This document shows, one piece after another, positions 41,617-50,646 of a DNA stretch of 64,000 bases. The notes beneath the pieces were generated by a model, which searched no databases, had not been told where the DNA came from, and saw nothing but the letters and a program-made list of their open reading frames with translations. The DNA comes from Microvirga ossetica (lineage in GTDB: Bacteria; Pseudomonadota; Alphaproteobacteria; Rhizobiales; Beijerinckiaceae): contig NZ_CP016616.1 in the NCBI RefSeq assembly GCF_002741015.1, positions 975,501 to 1,039,500 of the forward strand, read 5' to 3'. How positions within the stretch are numbered: position 1 is the stretch's first letter; each line of letters opens with the position of its first letter. The translations under genes were made by a program, and so were the position numbers.

Positions 41617-43728
41617 ATGAATCTTGAGCGACCGCCGTTTCATCTGCTGCCTGCTGCCCCCACGACTCCCGCCAAACCCCATGTCTTCGATATTCATGGC
41701 GTCAGGATCCAGGATGATTACGCATGGCTGAAGGCGGAGAACTGGAGGGAGGTTCTCAAGGATCCGACGGTTCTCGATTCCGAGATCCGCACCTGCCTTG
41801 AGGAGGAGAATGCCTATGCGAAAGCAGCCTTCTCCGGAACGGAAGAGTTTCAGGCCCGCCTCGTCGCGGAGATGCGCGGGCGCATCAAGGAAGACGATTC
41901 CACCGTTCCCGAGCCCGACGGGCCCTTCGCCTATTTTACCCGCTACCGTGAGGGCGGCCAGCACCCGCTTGTTTGCCGGCAGCCTCGGGACGGCGGACCT
42001 GAGACCATCATGCTCGACGGCGACAAAGAGGCCGAAGGCCAACCCTTCTTCGATCTCGGCGGAGCGGATCATTCCCCCGACCATCGCCTGATAGCCTGGG
42101 GCGCCGATATCAAAGGCTCGGAATACTTCACGATCCGCGTTCGAAACCTCGAGAACGGCACCGACCTGCCGGACGAGGTCCGGCAGACATCCGGCGGCGC
42201 GGTGTGGCTCAACGATTCCTCCGGCTTCTATTATGTCGAGCTCGACGAGAATCACCGTCCCGTTCGGGTCAAGCGCCATCTCCTCGGCTCGAGCACCGAC
42301 CGGGACCAAGTGATCTACGAGGAGCAGGATCCCGGCTTCTTCGTGAAGCTCGGCGTCACGCAATCCGACGCCTTCGTGCTCATCGAAGCGAGCGACCACG
42401 AAACATCCGAAATCTGGCTGCTCGACCGCGCCGACGCATCCGCGTCGCCACGGCTTGTCGAGCCGCGCACACCGCAGCTCAAATACGATGTCGAGCATCA
42501 CGGCGACAGCCTGATCATCCTGACCAACGCCGACGGCTCCGAGGATTTCAAGATCGTCACCGCGCCTGTGGCAACGCCGGGGCGCACTCACTGGAAAGAT
42601 CTTGTGCCCTACAGGCCCGGCACGATGATCCTGTCGATGGTTGCGCTTGCCCGCTATCTCGTGCGTCTCGAACGGGAGAACGCCAATCCGCGCGTCGTGC
42701 TGCGCGACTTCGCGACGGGCCGCGAAGAAGCGGTCGCATTCAACGAAGAGGCGTATTCCCTCGGCTTCTCGGCAGGCTATGAATTCGACACGGATGTGAT
42801 CCGCTATCACTATTCGTCGATGACCACGCCGAGCGAGGTGATGGACTACGACCTGCGCACGGGCGAACGCGTTCTGCGCAAGCGACAGGAAGTGCCGAGC
42901 GGCCACAATCCGGCCGATTACGTGACCCGCCGCCTTTTCGCCACGGCCCCGGACGGAGAGCAGGTTCCGATCTCCCTCGTCCACCGGCGCGGCATCGCTC
43001 TCGACGGCTCAGCGCCCTGCCTGCTCTACGGCTACGGCTCCTATGGCATGTCGATGCCGGCGAGCTTCCGGACGGGGGTCCTGTCCCTCGTCGACCGCGG
43101 ATTCGTTTATGCGATCGCGCATATCCGCGGCGGCACAGAAAAGGGCTGGCGCTGGTACATGGATGGCAAGCGCGAGAAGAAGCCGAACACGTTCACGGAT
43201 TTCATCGCCTGCGGCGAGGCCCTGATCGATGCAGGCTACACGTCGCGCGGACGCATCGTCGCCCATGGCGGCAGCGCGGGCGGCATGCTCATGGGCGCGG
43301 CGGCCAATCTGGCGCCCGATCTGTTCGCGGGAATCATCGCCGAGGTTCCCTTCGTCGACGTGCTCAACACCATGCTCGACAGCGAGTTGCCGCTCACGCC
43401 GCCGGAATGGCCGGAATGGGGCAATCCGGGCGCGGACGAGGCCGCCTTCCGCAGCATCCTGTCCTATTCCCCCTACGACAACGTGAAACCGCAAAGCTAT
43501 CCGGCCATCCTGTCGCTCGCGGGCCTCACCGATCCGCGCGTCACCTATTGGGAGCCGGCCAAATGGGTCGCACGGCTCAGGGCCACCATGACGGGCGGCG
43601 GGCCGATCCTGTTCAAGCTCAACATGGAAGCGGGACACGCCGGCGCGGCGGGCCGCTTTGACCGTCTCGAGGAGGTGGCTCTCGCCTATACCTTCGCCCT
43701 GAAGTGCATCGGGGGGTTCCAGAGTTGA
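41617..43728 (+). CDS. ptrB: Oligopeptidase B (S9A prolyl oligopeptidase family)
   Basis: A 703-residue cytoplasmic serine peptidase cleaving after basic residues in short peptides. The N-terminal beta-propeller (YAWLKAENWREVLKDP onwards) is followed by the hydrolase domain: YGYGSYGMSMPASFR, YAIAHIRGGTEKGWRWY, the nucleophile motif HGGSAGGMLMG, then LTDPRVTYWEPAKW (Asp) and NMEAGHAGAAGR (His). These match oligopeptidase B closely. The ATG at 41617 was chosen; a GTG at 41575 would add 14 residues. The stop codon is overlapped by the start region of the downstream kinase gene. Confidence 0.93.
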   Translation: MNLERPPFHLLPAAPTTPAKPHVFDIHGVRIQDDYAWLKAENWREVLKDPTVLDSEIRTCLEEENAYAKAAFSGTEEFQARLVAEMRGRIKEDDSTVPEPDGPFAYFTRYREGGQHPLVCRQPRDGGPETIMLDGDKEAEGQPFFDLGGADHSPDHRLIAWGADIKGSEYFTIRVRNLENGTDLPDEVRQTSGGAVWLNDSSGFYYVELDENHRPVRVKRHLLGSSTDRDQVIYEEQDPGFFVKLGVTQSDAFVLIEASDHETSEIWLLDRADASASPRLVEPRTPQLKYDVEHHGDSLIILTNADGSEDFKIVTAPVATPGRTHWKDLVPYRPGTMILSMVALARYLVRLERENANPRVVLRDFATGREEAVAFNEEAYSLGFSAGYEFDTDVIRYHYSSMTTPSEVMDYDLRTGERVLRKRQEVPSGHNPADYVTRRLFATAPDGEQVPISLVHRRGIALDGSAPCLLYGYGSYGMSMPASFRTGVLSLVDRGFVYAIAHIRGGTEKGWRWYMDGKREKKPNTFTDFIACGEALIDAGYTSRGRIVAHGGSAGGMLMGAAANLAPDLFAGIIAEVPFVDVLNTMLDSELPLTPPEWPEWGNPGADEAAFRSILSYSPYDNVKPQSYPAILSLAGLTDPRVTYWEPAKWVARLRATMTGGGPILFKLNMEAGHAGAAGRFDRLEEVALAYTFALKCIGGFQS

Positions 43729-46205
43729 GCCGAAACCCTATATCTTTGCAGAGGGCTGTGCCGAAAAGCAAAAGGCCCGCAACCGAGGCGCCCGAGGTCG
43801 TGAGCGATCAAGATCGGGATGGGACCAGCGGCGCGCTCGCCCCACCGACGGCAAACAAAAGCGCAGCTTCCGAAGGCGACGCCGCCCGGCGCATCGCGGA
43901 CCTCGAGCAGCGCCTGCGCGACAAGGAGACCGCGCTTCGCGTTGCCAATGGCAAGCTGACGATGGCGCTCGAGATCGCCAAGCTGAGTGCCTGGGACCGC
44001 AATCTCCAGACCGAAGAGATGACGGGCTCCACCTCCTTCAAGCCCAGCCTCGGCCTTGAGCCTGACGCCATCCTGACTCACGAGCAGCTCGAGCAGATGT
44101 TCCACCCCGCCGATCTCGAACGGATCCGGCAGGCCATCTCGTTCGGTGTCAAGACGAAGACGCATTTCAACGTCGAGCACCGCTTCATCAAGCCTGACGG
44201 ACGCATCGTCCGGGTGCAGGTGAAGGGCGGCGCCATCTATGACGAGAACGGCGAGCCTGCGCATCTCTTCGGCGTCTTCCAGGACATCACCGAACGGGAA
44301 CGCATCAAGGAGGAAATCAACCAGGCGCAGAAGCGCCAGGAATTCCTGCTCAACCTGAACGATCAGCTGCGCAGCCTCGACGATCCCGACGCGATCATGG
44401 AGGCGACCGCCCAAAGCCTCGGACGCTTCCTGAAAGTCGATTGCGCAGGCTACGGCGAAGTGGACGAAACGCGCGGCATGATCCTGGTCGAGCGGGAATG
44501 GTCCAAGGGCGTCATCGGCAACGAGGGCCGTGCCTACAGGCTTTACGATTTCCTTCCGACCATGATGGCCGAGCTGAAGCAGGGACGCCCGATCTTCGTC
44601 GAGGACATCAGGAACGACCCGCGTGCGGAAAATCCCGCCGTGCAGGCGGCCTACAGCACCATCAATGCGCGCTCCGCCCTTGCCGTCCCGCTGCACAAGG
44701 ACCAGAAACTCACGGCCATCCTTTACATGCACTCGGCCGATCCGCGCGCCTGGTCCGTGGACGACCTGTCGCTGGCCGAGGATGTCGCCGAGCGCACGTG
44801 GACGGCAGTGGAGAAGGCCCGTGCCGAGATGGGTTTGCGCGAGACCGATGCGCGCTTCCGCCTGATTGCAGAATCCCTCCCGGCTCTTGTGTGGATTCTC
44901 AATCCGCGAACGGAACTCATCTATGCGAACGAGCGCTGGGTCACCTATTCGGGCCCTTCGCGCGAGGACGCCCTGGGTCATAGCTGGATGAGCGCCATCC
45001 ATCCCGACGACATGGTCAGGATGAACGAAGAGCTGGTGCCGGTCGTCGCGCAGCACACGGCCTATGAGACCGAGGCGCGCTATCGATCGCACGAGGGCGT
45101 CTATCGCTGGCACCTGATCCAGGGCGCGCCGATCCATTCGTCGACCGGCGAGTTCAAGGGCTGGGTCGGTACCAGCGTCGACATCCACGATCTGAAGAAA
45201 ACCGAGGAAGCCCTGCGCAAGAGCGAGGAGCAGCTGCGCCTCGCCTTGCAGGCCGCGAAGATGGGCGATTGGAGCTGGGATTCGATCACGAACCTGATCA
45301 GCCAGTCCGATCGCGCATGCGAGATCATCGGTACCCCCCTCGGATCACGCATCACGCCGGAAGAGCTCCGTCGGAGGACCCATCCGGCCGATCTGCCGCG
45401 TACGATCAAGGCCAAAGAAGAGGCCATGAAGGCCTGGCAGCCCTACAGTATCCAGTATCGTATGAGGCGCTTCAACGACGACGCCGAAGTCTGGATCGCC
45501 AGCCAGGGACAGACCACTCTGGCTGAGGACGGAACTCTCGTAACCAGCGGCATCGTACAGGACATCACCGAAAGCAAACAGGCCGAGGAACGTCAACACC
45601 TCTTGATCCGCGAGCTGCATCACCGCGTCAAGAACACGCTCGCCACGGTGCAGGCCATCGTGGGCTCGACGGCGCGCACCGCCTCCAGCATCGACGAGTT
45701 CTACCAGGGCTTCGTGGGCCGTATCGTTTCGCTTGCACGCACGCACAACCTGCTGACCGAAGATCTCTGGCAGAAGGCGGCACTGGAAGTGCTCGTCCAG
45801 ACCGAGCTCGGCCCCTATGAGGACGAGGCGCGAAACCGCATCTCCATCGACGGCCCGCATGTGGAGCTGCCCTCGGAAGCGGCGGTGCCCATCGGCATGG
45901 CGATCCACGAGCTGACGACGAATGCGGCGAAGCACGGCGCTCTCTCGACCTTCGGCGGGCAGGTGGATGTCCGATGGAAGATCGTGCAGCAGGAGCGGCC
46001 GATGCTGCACTTCACCTGGGTCGAGCGGGGCGGGCCGCGCGTGAGCACACCCACCCGTCAGGGCTTCGGCTCGCGTCTGCTGCAGCGTGTGCTCGCCACG
46101 CAGCTGCAGGCCGACGTGTCGATGGAGTTTTTGGAGGAAGGCTTTCGCTTCTCCATGACGCTGCCGATCCCGAACGTACCGCCGCTCTTCAACCCGAACC
46201 CGTAG
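43704..46205 (+). CDS. PAS/GAF-domain HWE sensor histidine kinase
   Basis: A large (833 residues) soluble sensor kinase. Domains in order: PAS at about 85-200 (ending FGVFQDITERERIKEE), GAF at about 220-375 (DCAGYGEVDETRGMILVEREW, SALAVPLHKDQKL), PAS at 385-505 (PALVWILNPRTELIYANERW), PAS at 515-630, then the HWE core with RELHHRVKNTLATVQAIVGS (phospho-His near 640) and HELTTNAAKHGAL, RGGPRV, GFGSRLLQRV. The C-terminus is intact, unlike the kinase at 13193-14611. No linked response regulator was seen. The exact start is uncertain: TTG at 43722 or GTG at 43758 would avoid the overlap with ptrB. Confidence 0.9.
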   Translation: MHRGVPELSRNPISLQRAVPKSKRPATEAPEVVSDQDRDGTSGALAPPTANKSAASEGDAARRIADLEQRLRDKETALRVANGKLTMALEIAKLSAWDRNLQTEEMTGSTSFKPSLGLEPDAILTHEQLEQMFHPADLERIRQAISFGVKTKTHFNVEHRFIKPDGRIVRVQVKGGAIYDENGEPAHLFGVFQDITERERIKEEINQAQKRQEFLLNLNDQLRSLDDPDAIMEATAQSLGRFLKVDCAGYGEVDETRGMILVEREWSKGVIGNEGRAYRLYDFLPTMMAELKQGRPIFVEDIRNDPRAENPAVQAAYSTINARSALAVPLHKDQKLTAILYMHSADPRAWSVDDLSLAEDVAERTWTAVEKARAEMGLRETDARFRLIAESLPALVWILNPRTELIYANERWVTYSGPSREDALGHSWMSAIHPDDMVRMNEELVPVVAQHTAYETEARYRSHEGVYRWHLIQGAPIHSSTGEFKGWVGTSVDIHDLKKTEEALRKSEEQLRLALQAAKMGDWSWDSITNLISQSDRACEIIGTPLGSRITPEELRRRTHPADLPRTIKAKEEAMKAWQPYSIQYRMRRFNDDAEVWIASQGQTTLAEDGTLVTSGIVQDITESKQAEERQHLLIRELHHRVKNTLATVQAIVGSTARTASSIDEFYQGFVGRIVSLARTHNLLTEDLWQKAALEVLVQTELGPYEDEARNRISIDGPHVELPSEAAVPIGMAIHELTTNAAKHGALSTFGGQVDVRWKIVQQERPMLHFTWVERGGPRVSTPTRQGFGSRLLQRVLATQLQADVSMEFLEEGFRFSMTLPIPNVPPLFNPNP

Positions 46206-46213
46206 AGACAGCC

Positions 46214-46768
46214 ATGCTTCTCGACGCGAAACACTCTCACCTTGTCGTGGTCGACCTGCAGGAGCGGCTCATGCCGGCGATCCACGACGGCGAGAGCGTC
46301 TTGCGGAACGCAAGGATCCTGCTCGCCGCGGCCGCGCGGCTCGGCGTTCCCGTGACGGTGACGGAGCAATATCCGAAAGGGCTCGGCAACACCGTTCAGC
46401 CGGTGCAGGAGGCGCTTCCGCCTGAGGCCGTGATTCTCGCAAAGACCGCCTTTTCCGCAGCCCGCGACGCGCGCATCGCGGAGCGTGTGACAACGCTGAG
46501 GAGCGCCGGCCGCGATCAACTCGTCGTGTGCGGCACGGAGGCCCATATCTGCGTGCTGCAGAGCGCGCTGGAATTCAGGCGCATGGGCATCGAGGTCTTC
46601 GTCGCGGCGGATGCGGTGTCGAGCCGCTCACCCCAAAGCGTCGCGGCCGCTTGCGCACGGCTGCTGCATGCGGGCTGTCATTGGGTGACGACGGAAATGG
46701 TCGCCTTCGAATGGATGGGCGAGGCGGCCACGGACGATTTCCGCGCGCTGGCGCCTCTGTTCAGATAG
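46214..46768 (+). CDS. Isochorismatase-family cysteine hydrolase
   Basis: A 184-residue hydrolase. The Asp-Lys-Cys triad is visible: Asp in SHLVVVDLQERL (about residue 14), Lys in ILAKTAFSA and Cys in CGTEAHICVLQSALEFR. The order and spacing are typical of the family, which cleaves amides or other small substrates. A longer frame starting at 45974 was rejected as it overlaps the kinase. It lies eight bases after the kinase stop, probably in the same operon. Confidence 0.88.
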   Translation: MLLDAKHSHLVVVDLQERLMPAIHDGESVLRNARILLAAAARLGVPVTVTEQYPKGLGNTVQPVQEALPPEAVILAKTAFSAARDARIAERVTTLRSAGRDQLVVCGTEAHICVLQSALEFRRMGIEVFVAADAVSSRSPQSVAAACARLLHAGCHWVTTEMVAFEWMGEAATDDFRALAPLFR

Positions 46769-47711
46769 AGGACGATGAATCCCCCTCGCCTCCGGCGGCG
46801 ATGAATTCCTTCAATTCGTCGAGGGATTTGAACCGGAACACGCCGCTCGGCGTCTGCGCCTCGATCGAACCGTCCGAGAACATCACGTATTTGTTGTCGC
46901 CGGAATTGTACGTACCGACGACGGTCGCAGGTTCCGATGACTCAGGAACGCTCTCTTCCTCCGGTTCCTCCTCCAGATCGGGCTGGATCGGCGCCGGCTC
47001 GAGGTCGGGCTCCGGCCCGCGCTCCGGTTCGATCTCCGCAACGGGCTCCACCCGACGATCGTGCTCGTCGAGGTCCTGCGGCTCGGGCTCGCGCTCATCA
47101 TCGAGATCGCGGTTGTAGATGTCGGCCCCGTCCATGACGCGGGGCTCCTCATCGGTGTCGCGATCCCGCTCCGCAAGTAGGAAGTCGGGCACCTTCATGT
47201 CCGTCTCGTCCTCTTCGCGAAGCGGCGCAGGAGCCGGAGTCGTCCGGGGCGGGAACGGCAGGATCGGCTCGTCGACCCTCGGCTTCTCGGGCCACTCGGC
47301 CACCTGAACCTCGTCTTCTTCGCGCTCCCGCCGCTCCTCTTCCATGAAGAGCGGAAGAACGGGCTGCGCTTCGTCCTTGGCTTCGGGTTCGTCGGCGTCG
47401 GCGACTGCCGCTGCGGCAATGACGCCGCCGGAGGCCGCCGCCAGCGACGGGCCCGCGACGGATTCCGGCACGGCGACGACAGCCTCGCGTGCGGTTTCCT
47501 CCTGAAGCTGCGATAGCAGGGACTGGATGCGCGACAGCTTCGAGACCGCTGCCGCAATCCCGAGCAGGATGGCGCCGCTCGCGGCTGTGACACTGCCGGC
47601 GATCACCATCGTCCAGCCGCGCTCGACCAGAACGATATCCCATCCAAACAACGTCGTGAGCAGCCCACCGAGGATCATCGCAACAGCGAGGGCCAGAAGA
47701 GCGATGATCAT
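46761..47711 (-). CDS. Membrane protein with acidic low-complexity region and C-terminal KTSC-like domain
   Basis: A 316-residue protein. Two membrane segments lie in the first 55 residues (IIALLALAVAMILGGLLTTLF; WTMVIAGSVTAASGAILLGI), followed by a short helix and about 170 residues of acidic, disordered linker rich in Glu, Asp and Pro. The C-terminal 45 residues form a compact module: VVGTYNSGDNKYVMFSDGSIEA then TPSGVFRFKSLDELKEFIAAG. The module resembles short beta domains found elsewhere at C-termini, but the family was not recognised. It converges on the isochorismatase gene with an eight-base overlap. Confidence 0.65.
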   Translation of the reverse strand: MIIALLALAVAMILGGLLTTLFGWDIVLVERGWTMVIAGSVTAASGAILLGIAAAVSKLSRIQSLLSQLQEETAREAVVAVPESVAGPSLAAASGGVIAAAAVADADEPEAKDEAQPVLPLFMEEERREREEDEVQVAEWPEKPRVDEPILPFPPRTTPAPAPLREEDETDMKVPDFLLAERDRDTDEEPRVMDGADIYNRDLDDEREPEPQDLDEHDRRVEPVAEIEPERGPEPDLEPAPIQPDLEEEPEEESVPESSEPATVVGTYNSGDNKYVMFSDGSIEAQTPSGVFRFKSLDELKEFIAAGGEGDSSSSI

Positions 47712-47860
47712 GCCGTCTCCATCATACGCAAACCGAAGATTATCAAGGCAAAGCTATGCTTCTATAGGCAAAAGACAACCGCCTGGGAAGCTTGAGCAGA
47801 AAAAAGTCCGCAGCTTGGCCGTTGCTCTTGGGCACATGGCGCTTTAACTAACGCTCAGGC

Positions 47861-47958
47861 GCATCGTGCGGACCCGAAGGGGCGCGTCGGGCGATGCGCA
47901 ATCACAAGAGGGGTATCGGATCGACCCTAAAAGTGGTCTCACTTTTGGTCCGATGCTC
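47861..47958. repeat. Composite REP-like repeat, type A copy 2
   Basis: GCATCGTGCGGACCCGAAGG and GTATCGGATCGACCCTAAAAG with a second half CACTTTTGGTCCGATGCTC. It has the same two-hairpin layout as 4843-4957 and lies 27 bases upstream of the superoxide dismutase start. Confidence 0.7.
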
Positions 47959-47984
47959 CGAGTCGCTCAATCAAGGAGACGCCG

Positions 47985-48584
47985 ATGTCCTTCACCCTTC
48001 CCGAACTGCCTTACGCCTATGACGCCCTGCAGCCCTACATGTCGAAGGAGACCCTGGAGTTTCACCACGACAAGCACCATGCGGCTTACGTCAACACCGG
48101 CAACAACCTGCTGAAAGGCACGGAATTCGAAGGCAAGAGCGTCGAGGAGGTCGTGAAGGGCTCCTTCGGCAAGAACCAGGCCCTCTTCAACAATGCCGGC
48201 CAGCATTACAACCACATCCATTTCTGGCTGTGGATGAAGCCGAATGGCGGCGGCGCCCTCCCCGGCAAGCTGGAGAAGAAGATCGTCGAGGATCTCGGCT
48301 CGGTCGACAAGATGAAGGAAGACTTCGTCCAGGCCGGTGTCGGCCAGTTCGGCTCGGGCTGGGCCTGGCTTGCGGTCAAGGACGGCAAGATCACGATCAT
48401 GAAGACGCCGAATGGCGAGAACCCGCTCGTGCACGGCGCCCAGCCGATCCTCGGCTGCGACGTGTGGGAGCATTCCTACTACATCGACTACCGCAACCGC
48501 CGTCCCGACTATCTCAAGGCCTTCCTCGACAATCTCGTGAACTGGGAGCATGTCGAGGAGATGTACGAGAACGCGACGAAGTAA
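47985..48584 (+). CDS. sodB: Superoxide dismutase (Fe/Mn)
   Basis: A 199-residue cytoplasmic superoxide dismutase. Metal ligands follow the family: His27 (EFHHDKHHAAYV), His77 (NNAGQHYNHIHFW), Asp159 and His163 (LGCDVWEHSYYIDY). Gln at the GQ position in GAGVGQFGSGW... WAWL is typical for the iron group, but Fe/Mn preference cannot be settled from sequence. AAGGAG precedes the ATG by eight bases. A terminator follows. Confidence 0.95.
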   Translation: MSFTLPELPYAYDALQPYMSKETLEFHHDKHHAAYVNTGNNLLKGTEFEGKSVEEVVKGSFGKNQALFNNAGQHYNHIHFWLWMKPNGGGALPGKLEKKIVEDLGSVDKMKEDFVQAGVGQFGSGWAWLAVKDGKITIMKTPNGENPLVHGAQPILGCDVWEHSYYIDYRNRRPDYLKAFLDNLVNWEHVEEMYENATK

Positions 48585-48607
48585 GTTGAAGCGTTCCTAT
48601 TGTCTGG

Positions 48608-48630
48608 CGGGCCTCTTCGGAGGCCCGTTT
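48608..48630 (+). terminator. Rho-independent terminator of sodB
   Basis: GGGCCTC and GGAGGCCCG pair around TTC, followed by TTTC. It starts 24 bases after the stop codon. The T-run is short. Confidence 0.65.
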
Positions 48631-48656
48631 CATGTCATTTTCCTAAGGACTGCACC

Positions 48657-49136
48657 GTGGCCGATTTTCTCTTCCGCTCTATCCTGATCGGCGTCGGCGC
48701 AACCGCGATCTTCGACCTGTGGGGCCTGCTGCTCAAGCAGGTCTTCGGGCTCCCCGGCGCCAATTGGGCGCCGGTCGGGCGCTGGTTCTGCCATCTGGCT
48801 AGCGGCAAGGTCTTTCACGAGGATATCGCGAAGGCTCCGCCCTTCGCCCATGAGTTGGCGGCCGGCTGGATCGGCCATTACCTCGTCGGCATCCTTTTCG
48901 CCGCCATCCTGCTCGCCGTGACGCCATCCGGCTGGGCGGAGCAGCCGACACTGATGCCGCCCCTCGTCGTCGGACTGGTCACCGTCGGCGCCGGCTGGTT
49001 CCTGCTTCAGCCGGGAATGGGCGCGGGCGTCGCGGCGTCCAAACGGCCGAATGCGAACCAGATCAGGATGCTCAACATCCTCGGGCACATCGTCTTCGGC
49101 CTGGGCCTCTACGCGACCGCGCTCCTCATCCGCTAG
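48657..49136 (+). CDS. DUF2938 family membrane protein
   Basis: A 159-residue protein with about four hydrophobic segments. The pattern VADFLFRSILIGVGATAIFDLWG, then FGLPGANWAPVGRWFCHLASGKVFHE and GWIGHYLVGILFAAILL matches DUF2938. It is an inner-membrane protein of unknown function. GTG at 48657 has AAGGA upstream; the ORF that begins earlier reads through a terminator. The stop TAG at 49134-49136 is the first three bases of a repeat. Confidence 0.8.
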   Translation: MADFLFRSILIGVGATAIFDLWGLLLKQVFGLPGANWAPVGRWFCHLASGKVFHEDIAKAPPFAHELAAGWIGHYLVGILFAAILLAVTPSGWAEQPTLMPPLVVGLVTVGAGWFLLQPGMGAGVAASKRPNANQIRMLNILGHIVFGLGLYATALLIR

Positions 49137-49186
49137 AGCATCGGACCCAAAAGTGGATTTTCATTTTTGGGATATACCCGATGCTC
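49134..49186. repeat. REP-like repeat, type A copy 3 (half element, inverted)
   Basis: TAGAGCATCGGACCCAAAAGT faces TTTTTGGG ... CCCGATGCTC, the reverse of the second half of the type A elements. It supplies the stop codon of the DUF2938 gene. The remaining bases to 49231 contain no gene. Confidence 0.7.
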
Positions 49187-49231
49187 CACCCTTTGAAGTG
49201 CGCATCGTTGGATGCGGACCCCATTTCGCGT

Positions 49232-50497
49232 TCAGGCCGTCCCGCTCGCTCTCCAGAACTCCGCATTCGGCATATGGCCATCGGGATCCGCGCTGAATTC
49301 GGGCCGGATGCGGTCGAGGAAATACATGTCGACCGCGCCGATATGCTTCACGTCCACCTGCCCGCGCGGCTCGGACTGAAACAGGCGCGCTACGTGATGA
49401 AGCGTGCTCGCCGAGACATTCACCCGTCCGGGCTCGCAGGCCTCCTCCAGGCGTTGAGCGACATTCACCGAATTGCCCCAGATGTCATAGGTGAAGCGCC
49501 GCTGCCCCACGACGCCGGCAATTACCGAGCCGGAATTGACGCCGATGCGCAGCTCCCAGGACGGAAGCCGGAGTTTTTCGCGCTGCCGGTTGGCATTGCG
49601 GATGAAGGCCTGCATCTGCAGGGCCGCGAGGCAGGCATCGATCGCGTGGGTGCGGTTGGTCTCGGGCAAGCCTCCCGCACAGAGATAAGCATCGCCGATC
49701 GTCTTGATGGTCTCGAGCCGGTTCATCTTGGCAATGTCGTCGAACCGGCCGAAATTCTGATCGAGCTGGGCGAGAAGCCGGGCGGGATCGAGGGTTTCGG
49801 TCAGGAGCGTGAATTCCTTGAAGTCCGAGTAGAGGATCGTGATGGCCTCATGAAATCGCGGCTCGACGTGACCGCTGGCCTTCAGTTCCTCGGCCACCTT
49901 CTGAGGCAGAATGTTGCGCAGGAGATCATCGGACTGATCCCTCGCCTGCTCGGCGGAAGTTTTGGCCTGCGCCAGCTCTTCGAGGAGAGCATCACGCTCG
50001 ATGAGTTGTCGCCGCAGCTCGAGCAGCGCCATGGCCTGCTGTGACAGGCGACGCACGGCCTCGCGCTGGGATGGGCGCAGCTCATGCGGTTCGAACCCGA
50101 CGACACAGAGCGTGCCCAGGGCATGTCCTTCCCGGTTGATGAGCGGCATGCCGCAATAGAAGCGGATATGCGGCTCCTCCGTCACGATAGGCAGATGCTT
50201 ATAACGTTCATGAGTGGTCAGGTCCGGCACGTAGATGAGATCGTTCGAGCAGAGAGTAGCGTTGCACACCGTGATCTCGCGCGGACACTCGGTATAATCG
50301 GCAGGCACGCCGTATTTCGATTTCATCCACTGACGCCTCTCGTCCATCAGGCTGATCAGTGCGACGGGACAGCCGCAGATCTCGGCCGCAAGCTCCGTCA
50401 CGACATCGAAGGCGAATTCCGGCGGCGTATCCATGATCCGGTAGAGGGCGAGTGCCGCCAGCCGATCGGTCTCATTGACGGAGGGCGCATCCTGCAT
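49232..50497 (-). CDS. GAF-domain class III adenylate/guanylate cyclase
   Basis: A 421-residue soluble signalling enzyme. A GAF domain covers about residues 20-165 (PVALISLMDERRQWMKSKYG, CNATLCSNDLIYVPDL, FYCGMPLINREGHALGTLCVV), a coiled-coil links (about 175-205), and the class III cyclase domain follows (about 210-385), with TILYSDFKEFTLLTET (metal-binding Asp), TIGDAYLCAGG and IGVNSGSVIAGVVGQRRFTYDIWGNSVNVAQRL. ATG at 50497 has GGGAG upstream; the longer frame adds 29 unlikely residues. The GAF ligand is unknown. Confidence 0.9.
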   Translation of the reverse strand: MQDAPSVNETDRLAALALYRIMDTPPEFAFDVVTELAAEICGCPVALISLMDERRQWMKSKYGVPADYTECPREITVCNATLCSNDLIYVPDLTTHERYKHLPIVTEEPHIRFYCGMPLINREGHALGTLCVVGFEPHELRPSQREAVRRLSQQAMALLELRRQLIERDALLEELAQAKTSAEQARDQSDDLLRNILPQKVAEELKASGHVEPRFHEAITILYSDFKEFTLLTETLDPARLLAQLDQNFGRFDDIAKMNRLETIKTIGDAYLCAGGLPETNRTHAIDACLAALQMQAFIRNANRQREKLRLPSWELRIGVNSGSVIAGVVGQRRFTYDIWGNSVNVAQRLEEACEPGRVNVSASTLHHVARLFQSEPRGQVDVKHIGAVDMYFLDRIRPEFSADPDGHMPNAEFWRASGTA

Positions 50498-50646
50498 GGT
50501 CTCGCTCCCTCGGGCCCTTCGGCCCGGCGGACACCGCCCCTGTCGACACGGCCTTGAAGGAATGATCGGACGAAACCGACCCAAGGCTCGGACATAAGTG
50601 AAGTATAGCGGAGTTTGACCTCAAGACGAGGCATTCAGGCCCGGCC

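Noticed and set aside
41406..41618. Minus-strand 70-residue frame upstream of the oligopeptidase gene
   Set aside because: No ribosome site and no recognisable pattern; it lies in an AT-rich control region.
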